From a virus, in IMG/VR virus record IMGVR_UViG_3300045120_000102, positions 1 through 55,693 of that record: a stretch of DNA of 55,693 nt, one strand, 5' to 3'. A program made the translations under genes and the position numbers. The notes below the pieces were generated by a model that saw nothing but the letters and a program-made list of their open reading frames with translations, ran no database searches and was not told the origin of the DNA. Of this stretch, positions 12,567-21,213 are shown one piece after another (position 1 is the first letter of the stretch; the number at the start of each line of letters is the position of its first letter).

Positions 12567-14422
12567 CCGACCCCCGCTGACACTGTTTCCCGCCTGACGC
12601 CCGAGTTGACGGTTTCGGCCCGTACTCCTGCGTTGGCGTTCTGCGCCCGGATGACGGTGGTGTTGTGGTCGGTGGCGGTAGGGATTCCTTCGCTGACCAT
12701 GCCGGCGGCGATAAGCCCGACCACAGCGAGAAGGTAGGACTGCCCGGACCATGTCAGGCTGCCGCCCGCGGTCAGCTGGACAGTGACGGTTGTGTTGCCG
12801 CCAGCGCCGGCGGCGACTACACCCGCCGCGGACAGCGCGACTGTGGCCGACATGACGGCTGTGTTGGTGGCTGTCGTCGCCCCGGCAGCGGTCAGGCCGA
12901 CGGTGACGGTAGTCGAGGCGGTACGGGTGAAGCCCAACACGCCCGAGGCGGTGAGGCCGACCGTGACCGTAGTTACTGTCGTGCTGCGCGCGACTCCGAC
13001 CGCGCCCGCAGCGTCCCGGGTCACGCTGACCGTGATGGCGGCGGAGCCTGTGGCTGCGACGACGCCGTCCGCTGAACGTCCCACCGAAACGGACGTTGGG
13101 GCCGACCCGGCGGCAGCCATAGCTCCGGCTGCGGTCAAACCTGCTGCGACGAAGGTGGCGGCTTGGCCGGTCATCACTGCGCCAGCCGTACCCGCCGCCG
13201 TCAACCCGACCGTGACTACGGTTGGTGTTGTGGAGGTGCTAGCAGCTACCGAACCTGCAGCAGTCAGACCTGCCGCAACGGTGGTTGATGCTTGCCCGGA
13301 GCCGCCCCCAGACGCGGTCAAGACTGCCGCGACCGTGGTAGAAGCTGCCCCCATCATGCCGCCGGCGCCCGCAGCGGGACGCCCAACGGTGACAGTGGTG
13401 GCGGTAGACCCAGCCGAGAACCCTACTGCGCCAGCCGCTGAGCGCCCTACGGTGGCAGTGGTGGCTGTGGTAGGTGCTGCGATGGCTACAAAGCCTGCGG
13501 CGGTCAAGCCTGCCGCGGCGGGGGTTGAGGCGGCTCCGAGCACCCCGGCGACTGTGCTTCCGGTCGCCGTCAATCCGACGGAAACGGCGGTAGTTGCGGA
13601 CCCGCTCGATGCCGCTACGGCTCCAGCGGCGGTCAGGCCGACAATGCCGGTGGTGTTGGCGGCGCCGGTGGATGTACCGGCAGCGGTCAGGCCGACGGTG
13701 ACAGTAGTTGATGCCGCGCCGGAAACGGTGACGGCCCCAGCCGCCGACGGGACAACCGCGATTGCAGTCCCTGGCGACCCGGAGATTGCAGCGACTACGC
13801 CTATAGCGGTGCGGTCGACGGTGACCGGGGTTGATGCCGACCCGGTGACTCCTGCGGTTACGGTGCCAGCCGCGGTCAATGTGACCGTAATTGCGGCGTT
13901 CGAGGACGCCGCGGATGTAGCTACCGAACCGGCCGATGTGACTGCAACAGATATGGGCGCTGACGTCGATCCGGTTACCGCTACAGTGCCGGTCGCTGAA
14001 CGGCTGGCCGTGACCGTGGTAGAAGTTGATCCGCCTGATATGCCGACAGCACCGGATACGGTCAGACCAGCCGATACAGCGGTGGGTGTCGAGCCAGCAG
14101 CTGCGGTGACCGAGCCGGCCGCTGCGAGTCCGGCTGCTGCCGCGGTTGTGGCCGTGCCTGTGGATGTGCCGCCGGCAGTGACGCCGACAGTGACGGTGGT
14201 GGGCGCCGAGCTGGTCGTAGCGGCGACAACACCCGCCGCCGGACGGCCCACCGCGATGGCGGCGGTGGTGGTGCCGGTGGATGCGTCGACAACTCCCGCA
14301 GCGGTAAGACCGACTGCTACCGCAGTGGTGGCCGTTCCGCTGTACCCGGCTACCGCTGCAGTCGCATAAACGACGCGGGGTCGCAGCGCACCAACCGGAT
14401 AGCCCCTACCGGCACGAGCCAT
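12563..14422 (-). CDS. Repetitive structural protein, about 28 repeats of about 20 residues; probable minor tail protein
   Basis: 619 residues. The N-terminus MARAGRGYPVGALRPRVVYA is basic. From about residue 22 to 560 it is a tandem array with consensus GSASTTVTVGLTAAGTVAAS: an alternating strand (TTVTV), a conserved (L/R)(T/S)AAG turn and a second strand. The C-terminus has three near-decamers, RAQNANAGV, RAETVNSGV and RRETVSAGV. Almost only A, T, V, G and S are used. A beta-solenoid or fibre is the likely form. It follows the KLHIGDPG-type tail gene, and some mycobacteriophage minor tail proteins have similar basic starts and TLTATG-like repeats (recollection). A 528-codon open frame on the opposite strand is a composition shadow. 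Confidence 0.75.
   Translation of the reverse strand: MARAGRGYPVGALRPRVVYATAAVAGYSGTATTAVAVGLTAAGVVDASTGTTTAAIAVGRPAAGVVAATTSSAPTTVTVGVTAGGTSTGTATTAAAAGLAAAGSVTAAAGSTPTAVSAGLTVSGAVGISGGSTSTTVTASRSATGTVAVTGSTSAPISVAVTSAGSVATSAASSNAAITVTLTAAGTVTAGVTGSASTPVTVDRTAIGVVAAISGSPGTAIAVVPSAAGAVTVSGAASTTVTVGLTAAGTSTGAANTTGIVGLTAAGAVAASSGSATTAVSVGLTATGSTVAGVLGAASTPAAAGLTAAGFVAIAAPTTATTATVGRSAAGAVGFSAGSTATTVTVGRPAAGAGGMMGAASTTVAAVLTASGGGSGQASTTVAAGLTAAGSVAASTSTTPTVVTVGLTAAGTAGAVMTGQAATFVAAGLTAAGAMAAAGSAPTSVSVGRSADGVVAATGSAAITVSVTRDAAGAVGVARSTTVTTVTVGLTASGVLGFTRTASTTVTVGLTAAGATTATNTAVMSATVALSAAGVVAAGAGGNTTVTVQLTAGGSLTWSGQSYLLAVVGLIAAGMVSEGIPTATDHNTTVIRAQNANAGVRAETVNSGVRRETVSAGVG
12740..14360 (-). repeat. 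About 28 tandem coding repeats of about 60 bases
   Basis: Each unit encodes about 18-22 residues around T-T-V-T-V-G-L-T-A-A-G. On the plus strand the recurring core is gcggtcaggccgacggtgac with variation. Copies differ at many synonymous and some coding positions, so they are old or under selection, not a fresh slippage array. Confidence 0.8.
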
Positions 14423-14426
14423 TGGG

Positions 14427-14825
14427 CTATGCCATCAGCGGCGTTATCGACACCCCGAGCGTCGTCAGCGTGAACGTGTTCGTGTTGTTCCACGGCTGCG
14501 TCGACGATAGTGCCGCCGTCCACAACGGATTACCCGCCGAGACGTTGTCCCAGTTGCTGACATGCGACAGGGTTTCCGTTGTGGACACGTTCGTCCACTG
14601 CGGAGCGTTCGACAAGGCGATAGCACCAGCGGACGGGGCGGCGAACGTCGCAACCTTACGGGTAGCGTCACCCACCGCCGGAGCTGTCGCAGCAGCTGCT
14701 CCGGGGTCACCGATGTGGAGCTTTACGTTGATGCTGGTTGGGGCGGTTGCGTTGGTGCCGCGTATCCAGTTCAGCCACACGTTGACGGTATTTACGGTAT
14801 GGAGTCCAACTGTAATGGTGACCAC
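14427..14825 (-). CDS. Tail fibre-like protein (KLHIGDPG type)
   Basis: 132 residues. NVWLNWIRGTNATAPTSINV then KLHIGDPGAAAATAPAVGDA, a WTN...ETLSHVSNWD middle and a strand-rich end (TFTLTTLGVSI) match the small phage tail fibre family with the KLHTGDPG motif. The GTG 14825 lies almost on top of the AAGAAGG ribosome site; the ATT four codons later has better spacing, so the start is unsettled. Upstream is the antisense HNH gene. Confidence 0.75.
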   Translation of the reverse strand: MVTITVGLHTVNTVNVWLNWIRGTNATAPTSINVKLHIGDPGAAAATAPAVGDATRKVATFAAPSAGAIALSNAPQWTNVSTTETLSHVSNWDNVSAGNPLWTAALSSTQPWNNTNTFTLTTLGVSITPLMA

Positions 14826-14858
14826 CTTCTTTTACGATGAACCTAGTTCTCGTGTAGA

Positions 14859-15695
14859 TTGCTAGGTGTGGGTAAATGTGCTGTCGACTTGACGGGTCGA
14901 CGTTTTGAGCGGCTGACGGTTGTTGCCGCTGCTCCTACTCGGACTTATCCGAGCGGGAAGACGGTGCGCTACTGGGCTTGCCACTGCGACTGCGGGAATG
15001 AAGTCGAAGTGAGTAGCGGCGGTTTGAACAATGGACACACCCGGTCTTGCGGATGCCTCAAACGGGGCATCTCCCCTAGGCGAATAGACTTAGCAGGGCG
15101 AGTCTTCGGCCGCCTCACCGCTGTACGCATGGCTAAGTCGCGTCAGCAGAGTGGAACCACAGTGGGCTACTGGGTATGCCTCTGTGAATGCGGGACGGAA
15201 ACGGTTGTTCCCACAAATAACCTGACCAGCGGCAACAGCACCTCATGCGGCTGCTATCTGGGTAGTCCAGAGCATCGGGCCGTTGTATCCGCGTCACTGA
15301 CCCGCCACGGGCACAACATGAGCAACAGCACAACGTACCGTTCCTGGCAGGGCATGCGCAGGCGGTGCGCCAGCCGTCCGGGCTATGCGGACCGCGATAT
15401 ATTCTGTGTCCCGCGATGGGATTCGTTCGAGAACTTCTTCGCTGATATGGGTGAGCGGCCTATAGGTTGCACGCTTGACCGGGTCGACAACGATGGCCCG
15501 TACTCGCCGGAGAACTGCCGTTGGGCTACGCGGACGGCCCAGTCGAACAACCGGCGGAACACCTGCTACCTCACCTATCGGGACCGGACGCAACCGTTGG
15601 CTGATTGGGCTAGAGAGGTTGGGGTTAGGCCGAATGTGCTCTATAACCGCGTCTACACCCTCGGTTGGCCGCTTGAATGGGCGTTGGCGCCTTAA
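14859..15695 (+). CDS. Antisense HNH-type homing endonuclease with two zinc-binding repeats
   Basis: 278 residues on the plus strand, opposite to all neighbouring tail genes. Two similar N-terminal units (LTGRRFERLTVV...YWACHCDCGNEVEV...SCGC and LAGRVFGRLTAV...YWVCLCECGTETVV...SCGC) are zinc-binding repeats. The C-terminal half has TYRSWQGMRRRCAS, then CTLDRVDNDGPYSPENCRWA, the core seen in many phage homing endonucleases. TTG 14859 and GTG 14868 are possible starts. Its stop overlaps the convergent 54-residue gene by 3 bases. It is a selfish insertion in the tail operon. Confidence 0.85.
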   Translation: MLGVGKCAVDLTGRRFERLTVVAAAPTRTYPSGKTVRYWACHCDCGNEVEVSSGGLNNGHTRSCGCLKRGISPRRIDLAGRVFGRLTAVRMAKSRQQSGTTVGYWVCLCECGTETVVPTNNLTSGNSTSCGCYLGSPEHRAVVSASLTRHGHNMSNSTTYRSWQGMRRRCASRPGYADRDIFCVPRWDSFENFFADMGERPIGCTLDRVDNDGPYSPENCRWATRTAQSNNRRNTCYLTYRDRTQPLADWAREVGVRPNVLYNRVYTLGWPLEWALAP

Positions 15696-15856
15696 TCGTC
15701 CGTCACTTGTAGGAGATTTTCGGTTCCGAGGGCTTTCAGCCTGGCCTGGGCGGCTTTCTCGCTGGAGTCGTCGATGATGTTGCCGTCAGCGTCTTTTACG
15801 ACACCGCCAGCGAAGAACTCCAGTTTGTACGCCGTACCTAGGGGTGCGTCAGTCAT
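15692..15856 (-). CDS. Small acidic protein of the tail region (54 aa)
   Basis: ATG 15856 overlaps the upstream stop (ATGA). It begins MTDAPLGTAYKLEFFAGGVV, has KDADGNIIDDSSEKAAQARL and ends in an acidic tail. Its TAA overlaps the stop of the convergent homing endonuclease. Position suggests a tail-fibre accessory; not recognised. Confidence 0.6.
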   Translation of the reverse strand: MTDAPLGTAYKLEFFAGGVVKDADGNIIDDSSEKAAQARLKALGTENLLQVTDD

Positions 15857-16167
15857 GATGTGCGTTCCTTCACTGTCAGCGTTTTGGTGTCCTCGAATTG
15901 TTCTCCGGTGGACACTGTTATCAGGTTGGTGACGTCGTAGGCGCCTGTCGACACGGGGTTAGATAATCGGACCCGTACCCGTTTGTTGTCGGCCTCGATG
16001 GCGTCTGAGACTTTTGTGATGCCGGCGGATACGGTGACTGTGGAGCTGGCTATGTCCACACTGTCGGGTAGGAACCGTTCGAGCGGATCGAGTGCGTCGC
16101 TGCCCCAGTCGAACCAGTAATCGCGGATGTCGTTGGGGTCCATCGGTGACCACTTTTTTGCAGCCAT
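15853..16167 (-). CDS. Fibre-tail adaptor-like protein (104 aa)
   Basis: WSPMDPNDIRDYWFDWGSDA and then DSVDIASSTVTVSAGITKVS and RVRLSNPVSTGAYDVTNLIT resemble the small Ig-like phage fibre-tail adaptor proteins (PKDPDEVLDYxxDW...I.SSTWTV). It probably packs between tail tip and fibres. Coupled to the next gene by an ATGA. Confidence 0.7.
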   Translation of the reverse strand: MAAKKWSPMDPNDIRDYWFDWGSDALDPLERFLPDSVDIASSTVTVSAGITKVSDAIEADNKRVRVRLSNPVSTGAYDVTNLITVSTGEQFEDTKTLTVKERTS

Positions 16168-16168
16168 G

Positions 16169-16678
16169 TCATTTCAATTCGATGATCACGTAGCACAGCA
16201 TGTTCACCGTGGTCGCTGTGGTGACCCGGATACGGAGATAGTCGCTGTCTAAAACGCCCGGTTCGCGATCAAGAGGCCATTGCTGCACATACCCTGCGGC
16301 CATCGGAATTCCAACATCCAGCAGGCGGGTAGCGGTGATTGATCCCTCAGTGGGTGCTGTCGTGGCGAACCCTGATGCGCCGGTACCTAAGGTCAATTCG
16401 GCCGCGGTCTCACCTCCATCATCCCATTTGACGATGTCACCGACGTTGTACGAGGTGAGCCCGGTAGCTGCGACGGTGCCGGTGGTCAGCAACTCAACTT
16501 TGACCGGGACAGTCGGGGTGGCGTCGAGGGAGTAACCCCATTCGACGACGGTGAAGTTTGGTTTCGCAGATTTAACTTGCAGCATCGTTTTAATGGCGGT
16601 GCCGGTGGCGACATAGGTGGGGGATGCGGTCAGGGCCGCGGTTGCGGCGTTCGCGATCAGAAAGTTACGGCCGGACAT
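16169..16678 (-). CDS. Structural protein of the tail-fibre region (169 aa)
   Basis: Thr/Ala-rich beta protein (NAATAALTASPTYVATGTAI, then VVEWGYSLDATPTVPVKVEL and DSDYLRIRVTTATTVNMLCY). The single-domain all-beta pattern is common for phage tail or decoration proteins. No catalytic motif. ATG 16678. Confidence 0.65.
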   Translation of the reverse strand: MSGRNFLIANAATAALTASPTYVATGTAIKTMLQVKSAKPNFTVVEWGYSLDATPTVPVKVELLTTGTVAATGLTSYNVGDIVKWDDGGETAAELTLGTGASGFATTAPTEGSITATRLLDVGIPMAAGYVQQWPLDREPGVLDSDYLRIRVTTATTVNMLCYVIIELK

Positions 16679-16688
16679 CTATCGCCTC

Positions 16689-16961
16689 TCAGAGGATGTC
16701 GAAAGTGAGGTTGAATTCGTCCCACGTTTTGCAGGACACAACCTGCGGGGCCGGGTTGGTGCGGTAAACGATCACATCACCCACAGCCACGTTCACGGTG
16801 ACAGCGTCCGGTGCGTCCACATTCAAGCGGGCCGAATCCGCTCCGGTTGTGAAGCTCCCCCGGTACCCGATCCCGTACAGCAGCGCTTCGCAGTCCCGAA
16901 CCTGCTGCACCGTCGTCAGGTGCAGGTATTCGAGGGGTTCCGTTTTAGCTTGGCAGGGCAT
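16689..16961 (-). CDS. Minor structural protein (90 aa)
   Basis: Begins MPCQAKTEPLEYLHLTTVQQ, then EALLYGIGYRGSFTTGADS and a strand-rich C-terminus (VNVAVGDVIVYRTNPAPQVV). It has no membrane or signal segment. Lies in the minor tail cluster. Confidence 0.6.
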   Translation of the reverse strand: MPCQAKTEPLEYLHLTTVQQVRDCEALLYGIGYRGSFTTGADSARLNVDAPDAVTVNVAVGDVIVYRTNPAPQVVSCKTWDEFNLTFDIL

Positions 16962-16973
16962 AAGTGGTTCCTT

Positions 16974-18254
16974 TCACCAGAGGCTTGCTCGTTGGAGTGC
17001 GGTCCACGTTTCTTGCACAAAGATCGGGGCCGTCACGCCCGCAGCTTTGGACAGGGCCAGGGTGATGGAGCAGTATTCGGCTGTAGCGGACGCTGTGGCT
17101 GTTCCCGCCGCCAGGTTCGTTCCCGCCACCATCGGAAGCCCGTAGGAGCAGACCACTTTGCCCATGTTGGTGTTGCTGGAGGCGAGTACCTGCCAACCGT
17201 TGGACAGGGTGTACGTTCCTGTCGCGCGTTTCACGACGATCCCGACCGCAAGTGAATCGGTGGACAGGTTCGACCCTGTCAGGCTGGGGATGACGTGGGC
17301 GGTTGTGTTGTTGACGTTGGAGCTGGTGTTGCTGGAGTCGATCAGGTTCGCCACATCGGCGCCCCGCACAACGATGCCTACCGTGTTCCCGGTCTGCGCG
17401 ACCGAGTACAGGTTCGTCGCCGTATAGGTTCTGACCACGCCGGAAGCGTCCGAAGACGACACCGGGTACGCCACAGCGCACAACTGATGCACGTCGCTGC
17501 GTACATCGGTGGTCCCGCCGAGAACGTTCGTCCACCCACCGGGGGCGGTGATCGTCGCAGTCAACGCAGTCGACGACGGCGCCAGGATCACCACATCATC
17601 AGCTGCGGGTATCCACGAGGTGGGGAACGTCACCGTGGGGCTACGGGACGCTGTCAAAGTGGAGGACGCTGTTGATACGACCGTGGGGGCGGTCCACGCC
17701 GGAATGGTGATGTCCGCGATGGTGTAACTGTTGGCGCCTTTGTTGGCGACCGCGTTGGTGAACGCGAACCCACCCAGCCGGTGCGTCGAGTTGACGTTCG
17801 CGTACAGAACGTTCCCGGGGTCCTGCCACGAAATGACCGGTGCGCTGTTCTTCATGGCGGTGTAAACGCCGTTGAATGCCTGCGTTTCCAGCACATCCGT
17901 AGCCACCCACGACGTGGTGCCCGGGGCGACGATCAGGCCGTCAGTATCAACGCCGTCCTTCGTGTACGAGAACGACAACGCGCCGCCCGCCGACCATTTG
18001 GCCTGCACCATGTCGTAGTTCGCGGCCGCATCACCGAGGCGGCAGAACTGATCCATCGCGTCGACACCATCGGTAACGGTCGTCGCGACCCGCAGATTGT
18101 CCGTGGCCGCAGCTTGGTCGCACACCGCGTAGCTGTAGGCGGTGGAGTCAGCTACGAGGGCGTTGGAGACGATGGTCATGCCGCCGATGAGGGTGTCCCA
18201 GTCGGCGCCGGGCGCCCCGTTCGCCCGGTTGAAATCGTCAGTGAACGAAGCCAT
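16974..18254 (-). CDS. Minor tail protein with lectin-like N-terminus (426 aa)
   Basis: DDFNRANGAPGADWDTLIGG, followed by strands such as MVQAKWSAGGALSFSYTKDG, has the look of the concanavalin/LamG-like domains found in phage fibre proteins (residues about 5-190). The second half (about 205-415) is a Ser/Thr-rich beta domain: DDVVILAPSSTALTATITAP, VGIVVRGADVANLID. Such domains bind surface glycans; the ligand is unknown. Confidence 0.75.
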   Translation of the reverse strand: MASFTDDFNRANGAPGADWDTLIGGMTIVSNALVADSTAYSYAVCDQAAATDNLRVATTVTDGVDAMDQFCRLGDAAANYDMVQAKWSAGGALSFSYTKDGVDTDGLIVAPGTTSWVATDVLETQAFNGVYTAMKNSAPVISWQDPGNVLYANVNSTHRLGGFAFTNAVANKGANSYTIADITIPAWTAPTVVSTASSTLTASRSPTVTFPTSWIPAADDVVILAPSSTALTATITAPGGWTNVLGGTTDVRSDVHQLCAVAYPVSSSDASGVVRTYTATNLYSVAQTGNTVGIVVRGADVANLIDSSNTSSNVNNTTAHVIPSLTGSNLSTDSLAVGIVVKRATGTYTLSNGWQVLASSNTNMGKVVCSYGLPMVAGTNLAAGTATASATAEYCSITLALSKAAGVTAPIFVQETWTALQRASLW

Positions 18255-18258
18255 TACG

Positions 18259-20142
18259 TTAGAACGTGACCCAGTGGGAGCCGTCGTTGATTAAACGGCC
18301 ACCCGCGCCCGCGGCAATCGTGTAGGAGGTGACCTGCGCGGCAGCCCAGATCGAGTTCGTGGCACCCGCGATGGTCAGGTTGCCGCTGCCCTCGTTTTTG
18401 AAGATGAACTCCACGCCCTTGTACTGCGCCAATGTGAGATCGGAGGGCAGGGTGAACGTGTTCGTGGTGCCGGTCGCCGTGTTCAGTTTGATCGCCGGGA
18501 TCAGTGTCCGCGCCCCAGAAGCGCGCAAACTGTTGACTTTCGTTCCCGACGCGTTCTGCGGCTGATACGGGATCGTGCCGGTGACCGCGGTGACCAGATT
18601 CGCGGAAGACTGCACGAACTGATCGTTTATCCCGTTGAGCATCGGGCCGACGGTGTTGCCGTTGAAATAGGCGGGGTCGATACCCGTGGCGTTCAGGATG
18701 CGCAGCAATGCGATGTCGGATGCGCCCGACTGGAACACCGGCCCGATCTGGCAGCCGAAAATGTTCGGGGTCGTCGAATGCACCAACGGAACCTCACCCG
18801 TCGCGTTGCACGAATGCACAACGTCACGGATGGTGTGCCCGACCACATACCCGGTTGATGCGGTATAGCTCGGTAGCTTCGCTTCGAACCCTGTCCCGGC
18901 GGCGGCTTCGTCGGCGTACAGAACACAGAAGTCGTTGTTGTCTTTGCCTTCGTTGCCGAATTTCACGTCGCGGATGACGAACCCGTCGCCGCCGTTGTCG
19001 CCGGACACGAACGGATTTGTAGGCCACGGCGGCAACCAAACATCGGTGCGCGGGAAAGTTGTGTAAGCCGCATACCTGAGGAAGTTCCCGCCGCGGATGT
19101 GGGCATTCGACCCGACCAGCCCCAGCTTGACGCCGATCTGGTAGCAGTAGAAGTCGCAGTTGTCGATGTTGACGGTGTCGACCAAACCGCTCAATGCGAG
19201 ACAGATGGTGCCCGCGGACGCAGCGTCAGTGGCGAACGACGCGGCGAACGCGCAATCCCGCACCGACCAATACGGGCTGTCGGTGTTCCGGTGCCCGACC
19301 GCGCACTGGGTGAAATCCTCGAAGCGGCAGTTCTCGATGATCCTGAACCCGGACACGGTCGTGTTGGCGTAGGTGGACCGGATGGCCCCCGCGCCGCCGG
19401 CGAACCGGATACCGGACACTTCCATGCAGTCGAAAAAGTCCGTCTTGTCCCAGAACCGGTTCCCCGCGCTGATACTGATCTGCGTCTGCCCGGGCCCGTC
19501 GCCGTGAACGATCAGGTTGTCGGTGCTGATCGGGGCGCCGTCGAAGATGTAGTTACCCGCAGGGACGCGGATCGGTCCTGCCGCTGCTGCGGCGCGGAAA
19601 GCGTTACCCGAAGAGGTCGCGCCGGTCGGGTCGGCGTTGAACGGGGAATCAACGACGCTCGGCATCGAGCCGCTGCCGCCACCACCGCCGGTGTATAGCG
19701 GAATGTTCAGTGTGTTCCCGGACAGTGTTGCTGCGCCGCTGGTGCCGGTGGTTGTCAGCCGCAGCGGTGCAGCGTAGGACCAGTGCGCCGCCGTCGTCGG
19801 GGTCGCCTGCTTCGCGGTGAACTCGGCGGTCGTGCCCGGACCCATCACGAGGACCGAGTTCGCGCCCGAGCTTTGAACTGTCACGTTGCCGGTCGAGTTG
19901 TTGATAACTCGCCACGCCGCGCCCTGCGGAACCCCTGTCGTCGGCAACCGAACGGTCTGCGTGGTGGTGCCTGTGAACTCCTGAGTCCGCTGCGACGCTA
20001 CCGTGAGCGTTGTGATACCCGCCGCCGTGGCCGTCGTGGCGAACCCTAGGAACGTGTTCAGCGCCGACATGTTGCCGTTGCTGTCAACGTTCAATGCGCT
20101 GCTCTGCAGCGAATTACCGTTGATGATCAGCGCATTACCCAT
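18259..20142 (-). CDS. Tail spike-like protein with parallel beta-helix (627 aa)
   Basis: N-terminal particle-binding part (about 1-170) with Gly-rich linker. Residues about 170-450 have pectate-lyase-like features: PSVVDSPFNADPTGATSSGN, IRVPAGNYIFDGAPISTDN, LIVHGDGPGQTQISIS, then repeated strands such as FRIIENCRFEDFTQ and VNIDNCDFYCYQIGVKLG. The C-terminal part is beta-rich (TNTFTLPSDLTLAQYKGVEF). Likely a spike that binds or degrades cell-surface sugars. Catalytic residues were not assigned. Confidence 0.78.
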   Translation of the reverse strand: MGNALIINGNSLQSSALNVDSNGNMSALNTFLGFATTATAAGITTLTVASQRTQEFTGTTTQTVRLPTTGVPQGAAWRVINNSTGNVTVQSSGANSVLVMGPGTTAEFTAKQATPTTAAHWSYAAPLRLTTTGTSGAATLSGNTLNIPLYTGGGGGSGSMPSVVDSPFNADPTGATSSGNAFRAAAAAGPIRVPAGNYIFDGAPISTDNLIVHGDGPGQTQISISAGNRFWDKTDFFDCMEVSGIRFAGGAGAIRSTYANTTVSGFRIIENCRFEDFTQCAVGHRNTDSPYWSVRDCAFAASFATDAASAGTICLALSGLVDTVNIDNCDFYCYQIGVKLGLVGSNAHIRGGNFLRYAAYTTFPRTDVWLPPWPTNPFVSGDNGGDGFVIRDVKFGNEGKDNNDFCVLYADEAAAGTGFEAKLPSYTASTGYVVGHTIRDVVHSCNATGEVPLVHSTTPNIFGCQIGPVFQSGASDIALLRILNATGIDPAYFNGNTVGPMLNGINDQFVQSSANLVTAVTGTIPYQPQNASGTKVNSLRASGARTLIPAIKLNTATGTTNTFTLPSDLTLAQYKGVEFIFKNEGSGNLTIAGATNSIWAAAQVTSYTIAAGAGGRLINDGSHWVTF

Positions 20143-20152
20143 GCAACACCTC

Positions 20153-20665
20153 CTAGGCCAGCGTCACCGGAGTTTGCGGCTCGAACAGGACAGATGTAGC
20201 CGACAACGCAACCCCGATTGGTTGCACGATGTTCCCAGTCGTTGACGGTGCCGTCCCGGTAGCGCCGCCCGCCGTGGTAGACAGGAACACATCAGCGCCG
20301 ACCGTCTGACCGGTAACAGCGGTGTTGATGCTATTGGTGTACACGGTCGCCGAGGCGCCGGAACCGAACGCCGCCAGCACGTAGCCGTGCGCCCGCTTGG
20401 CCGCGGTCGTCGCGTTCGCCTTCTGCGCCTTCAGCCCAGAGCTGTTGAACAGGTTGACGAAGTCGCCGGCGGCCAGCGCTTCGCTCGTCGTGACCGTGGT
20501 GGTGAGGGCCGAACCGCCACCACCCGAGATCATCGTTGCGTCGATAACACCCGACGCATTCAGCGATACGATCTTGTTGGCGTCGGCCGCACCGGCCGAG
20601 GAATTAGCTGACGCAACTTCGGTTGCCGTGCCCGAAGCAAGGGCTAGGTACTTGTTACCGGCCAT
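20153..20665 (-). CDS. Fibre/decoration protein A of a tandem pair (170 aa)
   Basis: An N-terminal fibre-like part (MAGNKYLALASGTATEVASA, ANKIVSLNASGVIDATMI) and a C-terminal domain (LAAGDFVNLFNSSGLKAQKA, HGYVLAAFGSGASATVYTNS, VGADVFLSTTAGGATGTAPS). The C-terminal domain is nearly repeated in the adjacent upstream gene at 20686-21189, a local duplication. Confidence 0.72.
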   Translation of the reverse strand: MAGNKYLALASGTATEVASANSSAGAADANKIVSLNASGVIDATMISGGGGSALTTTVTTSEALAAGDFVNLFNSSGLKAQKANATTAAKRAHGYVLAAFGSGASATVYTNSINTAVTGQTVGADVFLSTTAGGATGTAPSTTGNIVQPIGVALSATSVLFEPQTPVTLA

Positions 20666-20685
20666 TCAACATTCTCCTAAAGGGG

Positions 20686-21189
20686 TCAGGCGACCGTGAT
20701 CGGGGTCAGCGGATGGAATATGTAGCTTGTCGCTGACAGCGCTTTGCCGACCCGCTGCGACAGATTTCCCGCCGTCGACGGGGCTGTAGCCGTGGCGCCG
20801 CCAGCTGAGGCGGCCAGATAAACTGGCGCGCCGACCGTCAAGCCTGTAGCTGCGGTGTTGACGCCGTTCAGATACACGGTCGCGGTCGCGCCCGAACCAA
20901 CGTTGGCGAGGACATACCCATCCGCGGTAAGCCCTGTTGTTGTCGCGTTCGCCCGACGCGCTTTCAGTCCGCTCGAATTCCACAGGTTCACCAGGTTGCC
21001 GGCGCTCAACGCCTCTGATGTGGTCACCGTCGTGAACAGCGCGCCGCTAGACGACATCCCAGCAATATCGGCGGTGTTCTGATTGATCTGCGTTGTGATT
21101 GCATTCAGCCCGCGCGGCGTAGTAGCCGGAAGTTCCGACAGGGCCCCCGTCGGGGTAAACGCATCCGTGTAATCAACCGGCAACGGCAT
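20686..21189 (-). CDS. Fibre/decoration protein B of a tandem pair (167 aa)
   Basis: A distinct N-terminus (MPLPVDYTDAFTPTGALSEL, ATTPRGLNAITTQINQNTAD) joins a C-terminal domain similar to the neighbouring gene: LSAGNLVNLWNSSGLKARRA, DGYVLANVGSGATATVYLNG, VGAPVYLAASAGGATATAPS. The shared part starts at a VTTSEAL junction, as expected of domain duplication with swapped attachment ends. Confidence 0.72.
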   Translation of the reverse strand: MPLPVDYTDAFTPTGALSELPATTPRGLNAITTQINQNTADIAGMSSSGALFTTVTTSEALSAGNLVNLWNSSGLKARRANATTTGLTADGYVLANVGSGATATVYLNGVNTAATGLTVGAPVYLAASAGGATATAPSTAGNLSQRVGKALSATSYIFHPLTPITVA

Positions 21190-21213
21190 CCGCTAAACCT
21201 CCTTCCGCATGCT

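Noticed and set aside
12740-14360. 60-base repeats as a CRISPR or iteron array
   Set aside because: They are coding repeats with codon-phase conservation and variable length, without constant repeats or spacers.
12783-14369. A 528-codon open frame on the plus strand opposite the repeat protein
   Set aside because: It is the antisense image of the Ala/Thr/Val/Gly-rich repeats. It has no ribosome site and lies on the wrong strand for the operon; long antisense frames are expected from this composition.
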